Source: Patiria miniata
Taxonomy: Eukaryota > Echinodermata > Asteroidea > Valvatida > Asterinidae
DNA: 64,000 bases
NCBI RefSeq assembly: GCF_015706575.1
Contig: NW_024037074.1
Coordinates: forward strand, 17,969,334 to 18,033,333
Reading direction: 5' to 3'
The notes beneath the pieces were generated by a model. That model was not told the DNA's origin and made no database searches. It worked only from the letters and a program-made list of their open reading frames with translations. Positions 59,623-64,000 of this stretch are shown here, in pieces. The stretch's first letter is position 1, and each line of letters begins with the position of its first letter. The position numbers and the translations under genes are program-made.

Positions 59623-60045
59623 TCAAAATGTGTCTGGTGTTTCCCAGCCGAATGTTTCGAAAACATTCCTCAGCTGAAATGGGTCAGACAGGTAAGTTAT
59701 ATTCAGCCCGATGGCAAGAGGTCCGTAAGGAAACATTAAATAGAGCGCGCAGCGACGGGCCATGAAACTGGAAACCAGACTCGTATTAATAACGCTCCAG
59801 TAAGTAGCCACTTGTGGGTGCTTTCGTATCCTGAGAACATCTTTCTGAGCGGCTGTCAAGGGGACTTCCAAGCACGCCGTCTGCAACCAAAGTGCAAAGT
59901 CTTTGAGGATCACGTACAGGCAGCGCAGGATGCCCGCGAGGGTAACATCTTCCCTAGCAACCGGCGCAGTTGTCATGGTGATGAACACTTCACACAGCAT
60001 CTTCTGGGTTGTCAAAGCGCAGTTGCAACAATTAAATTGTGTCAA
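59623..60045 (-). CDS. Unassigned minus-strand frame, possible exon or small gene
   Basis: A 140-codon frame with amphipathic and hydrophobic stretches: EDVTLAGILRCLYVILKDFA, then a hydrophilic helix-like AAQKDVLRIRKHPQVATYW, then SSFMARRCALYLMFPYGPLA, which could be membrane-inserted, and a stop after FGWETPDTF. The first Met is not the only option: CAACCCAG|AAG near 60019 could be an acceptor, but its pyrimidine tract is poor. I do not recognise the family. The overlapping plus-strand frame looks less protein-like. It may be chance. Confidence 0.3.
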   Translation of the reverse strand: MTQFNCCNCALTTQKMLCEVFITMTTAPVAREDVTLAGILRCLYVILKDFALWLQTACLEVPLTAAQKDVLRIRKHPQVATYWSVINTSLVSSFMARRCALYLMFPYGPLAIGLNITYLSDPFQLRNVFETFGWETPDTF

Positions 60046-60495
60046 CCGTTGAAAAGGCTGGATTTGTGGATTTTAGTTTCTTTGAAGGACTGGTGATCGT
60101 TGATTAAATTTCGCAAATCTAATTAAGATCATTGATCTTTTTCTTCTCGGTGGGAGATAAGAGTCTCGTAGAAGTGATCATTACCTAAATGAAAAAAGGC
60201 GCGTGTTTTCTTAGAAATGGCAAGCAATGTGTGCAAATGATTCAATTAAATTTCCCCGATTTAACCAAACCATTTTTGGAATTCGGGACACGACATGAAC
60301 AGGGGGTGTTTAATAAGGCACTGCCGTGAAAGTAAAGGCCAGTATGAGGATAATAACTAAAATACTCCACTATACTATTGCAATACATTTCTAACTATCC
60401 AAAACTTTGGAACTCCATCTGAGAACATCGCATGGATTTAAGGGATTGTTTAACGCATGCAAAAGTTGACCTGATATTTTAATCTTGAGTGATTT

Positions 60496-60719
60496 TTAAA
60501 TGCAGTATTCTTCAACTATCTCTGTTTTATACTTGGGATTCTCAACCGTGTCCTCAGTTACTATAGAAGTAATAGCGTTCTCGGATCGGTCTTTTAGTTG
60601 CGAGCGTATACACTCGGTGAAATTCATATTGTACATGCATTGACAACCGTTCTGAAACGGTCGCTTCAGGCCGTTCCACAATTGGCGCAAGATTGTTGAT
60701 CGATGGCAGCACCCACGGT
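60496..60719 (-). CDS. Candidate terminal exon of an unknown gene
   Basis: CTATTCCTCTATCAG| at about 60734-60720 is a strong acceptor, with a pyrimidine tract. Behind it, one frame runs about 74 codons to a stop at 60496. It is Cys- and charge-rich: NGLKRPFQNGCQCMYNMNFT, then RSENAITSIVTEDTVENPKY, ending EIVEEYCI. This composition would suit a cytoplasmic tail, but no family is recognised. A second frame behind the same acceptor stays open for about 55 codons, so the evidence is modest. If real, it ends a gene 5' of the DUR3-like one on the same strand. Confidence 0.3.
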
Positions 60720-62369
60720 CTGATAGAGGAATAGATATACATGTATTGTCAAATGAACAGGTGGTATGGCACGGCTGAGGGCGGAAGCTGAGCGGAAAAA
60801 CAAAGTCGAGTTGAATTAATTATCTCTTTTGTTAGCCCTTATCCATCAATCACACTGTCTTTTGTCCAACCGGCAGCACCGACAACGAGACTCAAACATG
60901 GCTCGGTAACCACGGCAACGGCACAGCAGCAATAAGTCCGTTCATAGGCAGGAGAGCTGTTTGCCCAGGTCCAGGTGCACGTTCAAGACCGTCCAGGGGA
61001 CACACGCCAGCTCCGAGCAACTGATCCGACCTGCATTTACTTGATTGATTGTGGTAATGCTTTCTTCTGCTTGGTATCGCTTTACTGGATTAAACCACTG
61101 TATATTATGCCTCACACGTCACCCAATTGGATCGCGTTGTTGCGGTACCTCACAGTCCTGTGCAAAGCCACGCCCATATCCAGCTCCGTCCATAATGTCA
61201 CATTTTGTTACATGCCATTCTTTAAATGCTTAGAAACCCATTTTTACATACCTCACATACAGTTCATGTTTAGAATTTGATTGAACCAGTTTCACGGTTT
61301 GACGTAAGTGGGCTTTATCATCGATTTATGTGGGAGGAAGTACAGGTGCTTGAAAATCGATGCACATGATAACCGAATGCAAAGACGTTTCTATGTGAAA
61401 CAAGAATGCTCGGATCAGCTGAGTACTTTACTGGACCTATACAAAAAAGGTTATCCAAAAATAAAGGATATAGTACGTGAGAGTTATGAACTTTAACACT
61501 GTCAAAGTGGTGCCAAGTTAAAAGGGTAGTTCATTAGCTTCCTCTTGATACCTCATTTGTATCTCTGCAGTCACTTATTTTAAAGCAAACTTGGAAAACA
61601 AGGTTTTTTCTGGCTTTTGCTTTGAAGTCAATGGTGCTCAGTCATCCATGACTGCACATATGCAAACAACCTATCGATGGAAAGCTAAGTTCATTACTTC
61701 CACATACTAATCCATTATTTTTCGGATTACCATTTTTATTTAATACACCCTCCTCCTGTGTATATATCAAATTTCATGACCTTTTGCATGTTACGGCAAG
61801 AGCGCACGCCCACGGACGACAGCGCGCAGCAGGTTGTTAAACTGTCTGTATTTAATTCCTGTCATTGTATTAAATTGAAGTCTCTTCAAAAGGCCGTTTA
61901 AATACCAAACTTGTTTTTCAGTTTGACGCATCTCCTCAAGTCCTTAACTGAGTTAGTTCTGCCTTAGGAACGTGTTGTTATATGCTTGCTAAGGTGCGAT
62001 GTTGACCGTTCTCGTCAGTTATGTCTTGCTTTCTCCCCTTTTGATTGACGTCAGTGCTGGGGCGAATGAAAATAGCATCGCCACTGAGTAATAGGGGGAT
62101 ATTGAAATAGGTATGTTTAATTTATCAATCATTGTAACTGGCCTTTCACTGCTAACATAATGATTTTTTTCATAGTTGAGATAATGTCGGGGGATGTTCC
62201 ATCAAGGTTACACCCCGCTAACAGTTTTTTCAAAAGTGAAATATTTTGATTCACATTTTGTTCTTCAATAATCCAACCCTACACATATAAAATATATATT
62301 ACATTTGAGTATATTAAATTTGAGCGATCACAACCGATGATTTGTTTTATTACCTTATTCCCGTTTTGT
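60720..62369. other. Non-genic stretch, nothing secure
   Basis: A 62-codon plus frame at 61308-61496 (DLCGRKYRCLKIDAHDNRMQ and onward) is hydrophilic and has plausible amino-acid composition, but I see no splice site, start context or recognised domain for it. Confidence 0.35.
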
Positions 62370-62658
62370 CCTTATTTTATTTTATTTTATTTCTTTCTGG
62401 TAATGAAACCAAGGATCCCTCAAAAGTGCCCTATAGGCACTGTAGCCCGAAGCCTGAAGAAACCTGTAGAAAGAAGACAATGAGAAGAAATTACAGTTTT
62501 AGAGGTGGGAGGAAAAGCCCAGAGGAATATTCTGAGGAAAAACCCACGGAATCAGGTAGGGACTGAAAACCCAATCCACGTATTGGCCCGGGCGGGATTC
62601 GAACCCGGGTCACAGCGGTGGAAGGCGAGGAAAGAACCGCTACGCCAACCTGACTCCC
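62370..62658 (-). mobile_element. Deu-like SINE, well-preserved copy
   Basis: On the minus strand it runs from a tRNA-like head (GGGAGTCAGGTTGGCGTAGC at 62658, B box GGGTTCGAATCCC near 62600) into a body with GTGGATTGGGTTTTCAGTCC, CCGTGGGTTTTTCCTC and TTTTCCTCCCACC. These follow the order and wording of the Deu domain known from vertebrate and echinoderm SINEs. It ends near an A-rich (AAATA)n tail at 62370-62392. Copy 1 lies at 15150-15499. Confidence 0.8.
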
Positions 62659-62770
62659 TTATACACCATTCCGTTTGATTTCGCAGGATCATGCCACAGT
62701 ACAAAAAAAAGGTCGTCCGAACCAACTGATGTTTTCAGCACTCACAAGAGTGCCCAGCACGCGTGGATAT

Positions 62771-62862
62771 AACTTGTCATTCCGAAGATGGATTGGTAAT
62801 CCGGATAGGCAGGAAATCTGACTTATCGGGATTACGGGTTACCTGTTCACAATGACAAGTTA
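62771..62862. repeat. Small inverted-repeat MITE
   Basis: AACTTGTCATTCCGAAGAT at the left and ACAATGACAAGTT at the right are inverted, and GGTAATCCGG pairs with a CGGGATTAC(G) block inside. Length about 92 bp. Confidence 0.5.
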
Positions 62863-64000
62863 AACCCAGTCAGTTCACATGACATGGACGCTGAGAATCT
62901 CATCTTCAAGCGTGTTGCTCAATTTTATCAAATTTCCATCATAATTTAAGTATGATACAGAAGATATAGGAATTAAGGATAATACAGGTGATTGGTACTC
63001 ACTTCAGAAATATTAATAATTACTTTGAATAAATGAATATACACGTCGTCGGTTTCTGATAATTATCGCGCCATTTTGTGCCCGTCAAGCTATACGCCTG
63101 TGTGGCTCATACGGCATAATCAGCCGAGCACATGAAAACATTTTGCATTAGCAAGTGCATTTTCATCGGTCGTTGCTATGAGTTACCATTCAGCACTCCA
63201 GACCCAAGAACCATTGAGTTTTAAGTTAATACGTCTGGGAGCTAGAATAGCCAATGGTAAACAAAAGTCCCGGATGTTTGCGTCTGCCATAGACCGATTT
63301 TCCTTCTGTCCTTAAGTATTTGTTGAGTGTGCTGAAAATTCATTGGTTAAAGGTAATATCAATTTGAAAGGTCATTGATGACGATTTCGTCGAGCCAAAT
63401 ATAGCAAATAACACACCGAAGTGTTTACATATAAAAAAGAAAAATTCATTCACACATCTTATTTATTATGTCTTAAAAGCAAATGATTCAATTTCTTATT
63501 CCACATTTCCACATCACACATAAAATCAATATTGAAGGTACTTTACCGCAGTCTCCAATAATTGGAACTCCTTTCTCTCACTTTTTTCCTCCTCCAAATG
63601 GAACAGTTTGAGGTCACCAAAACACCGTGCGCACAATTAATGCGTATTTGGTATGAAGCGTTCTATTTGTCAGCTCGCCTTACATGCAGGAAACCACTTA
63701 AATTGCATTCACAATGGGTTTTAACACTTGCCGAGGCGGCGAGTTTTCTTGAAGATCAAAGGAGACGTGAACAAAGTGCAGAATGCGGTGAAGAGCCGAG
63801 ATGACATTAACGGTGTCCTCCGATCTACCTTTATTCGTACATGTATTTACTGATATGAGGGCACAAGGGAGACATTATCAGAGACTTGCGTACATGTTTT
63901 TCCAACTTAAATGACCCCTAACCCCAATTTGACATTATCCTACCGCCACGAATTTTGGTTATTTTACTAATTGGACCAAAAGCAATCGATCTAGCCTATT
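62863..64000. other. Non-genic stretch, nothing recognised
   Basis: The plus frame at 63562-63804 (80 codons) has no recognised domain or splice context. The missing 5' exons of the DUR3-like gene could lie here or beyond the window, but I found no match. Confidence 0.4.

Noticed and set aside
61308-61496. 62-codon plus-strand frame with plausible composition
   Set aside because: No splice sites, start context or known domain. Length alone is not sufficient in AT-moderate DNA.
62580-62658. tRNA gene on the minus strand
   Set aside because: The A and B boxes belong to the head of the Deu-like SINE, and acceptor-stem pairing is not maintained.
1-64000. Retrovirus-like, LTR or Polinton-type elements
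   Set aside because: No protease, integrase, capsid or polymerase motifs and no long direct terminal repeats were seen. The only reverse-transcriptase remnant is the LINE at 51440-52330.

Overview
The window is intron-rich, AT-biased eukaryotic DNA. It most likely comes from a marine deuterostome, and an echinoderm is the best guess. The guess rests on a metazoan-type DUR3-like urea transporter split into many exons, tRNA-headed SINEs that include one with a Deu-like core, a TTAGGG-type telomere-like tract, and a very high load of hAT-like and foldback DNA transposons of the kind known from sea urchins and sea stars. A hemichordate or amphioxus cannot be excluded from sequence alone.

One host gene is clear. 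A sodium:solute-symporter family gene of the DUR3 (urea/proton symporter) branch lies on the minus strand from 44038 down to 13402. Ten coding exons could be joined at consensus splice sites with every phase agreeing, giving 697 codons plus a stop. The N-terminal exon or exons, roughly 60-80 residues by comparison with plant DUR3, were not found in 44.0-64.0 kb. A Cys-rich cytoplasmic insert is encoded across the exons at 21.1-20.8 kb and 19.9-19.7 kb.

Layout: 1-13.4 kb is non-genic, lying 3' of the gene, and is dense in MITEs: an 8-bp-TSD hAT-like element at 111-470, two copies of a TTAA-flanked family, several palindromes, and a 1.64-kb element with 9-bp TSDs. The gene occupies 13.4-44.0 kb, mostly introns (the largest 11.9 kb). 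These introns hold a Deu-like SINE, a 20-bp-unit minisatellite, large palindromes, a three-level transposon nest at 31.3-33.0 kb and a dispersed family beginning AGGATCATTTGC. From 44.0 to 64.0 kb no gene is certain. This part has a telomere-like tract inside an inverted repeat, two copies of a second tRNA-headed SINE, a broken LINE on the minus strand (51.4-52.3 kb), an hAT-like element with 8-bp TSDs, a foldback element of about 1 kb, a Deu-like SINE, and two unassigned minus-strand exon-like frames near 60 kb.

No CRISPR, rRNA, functional tRNA, retrovirus-like element or prokaryotic-type system was seen. The notable material is the complete splice model with its Cys-rich insert, the nested transposon stratigraphy with readable TSDs, and the close packing of inverted repeats around exons.
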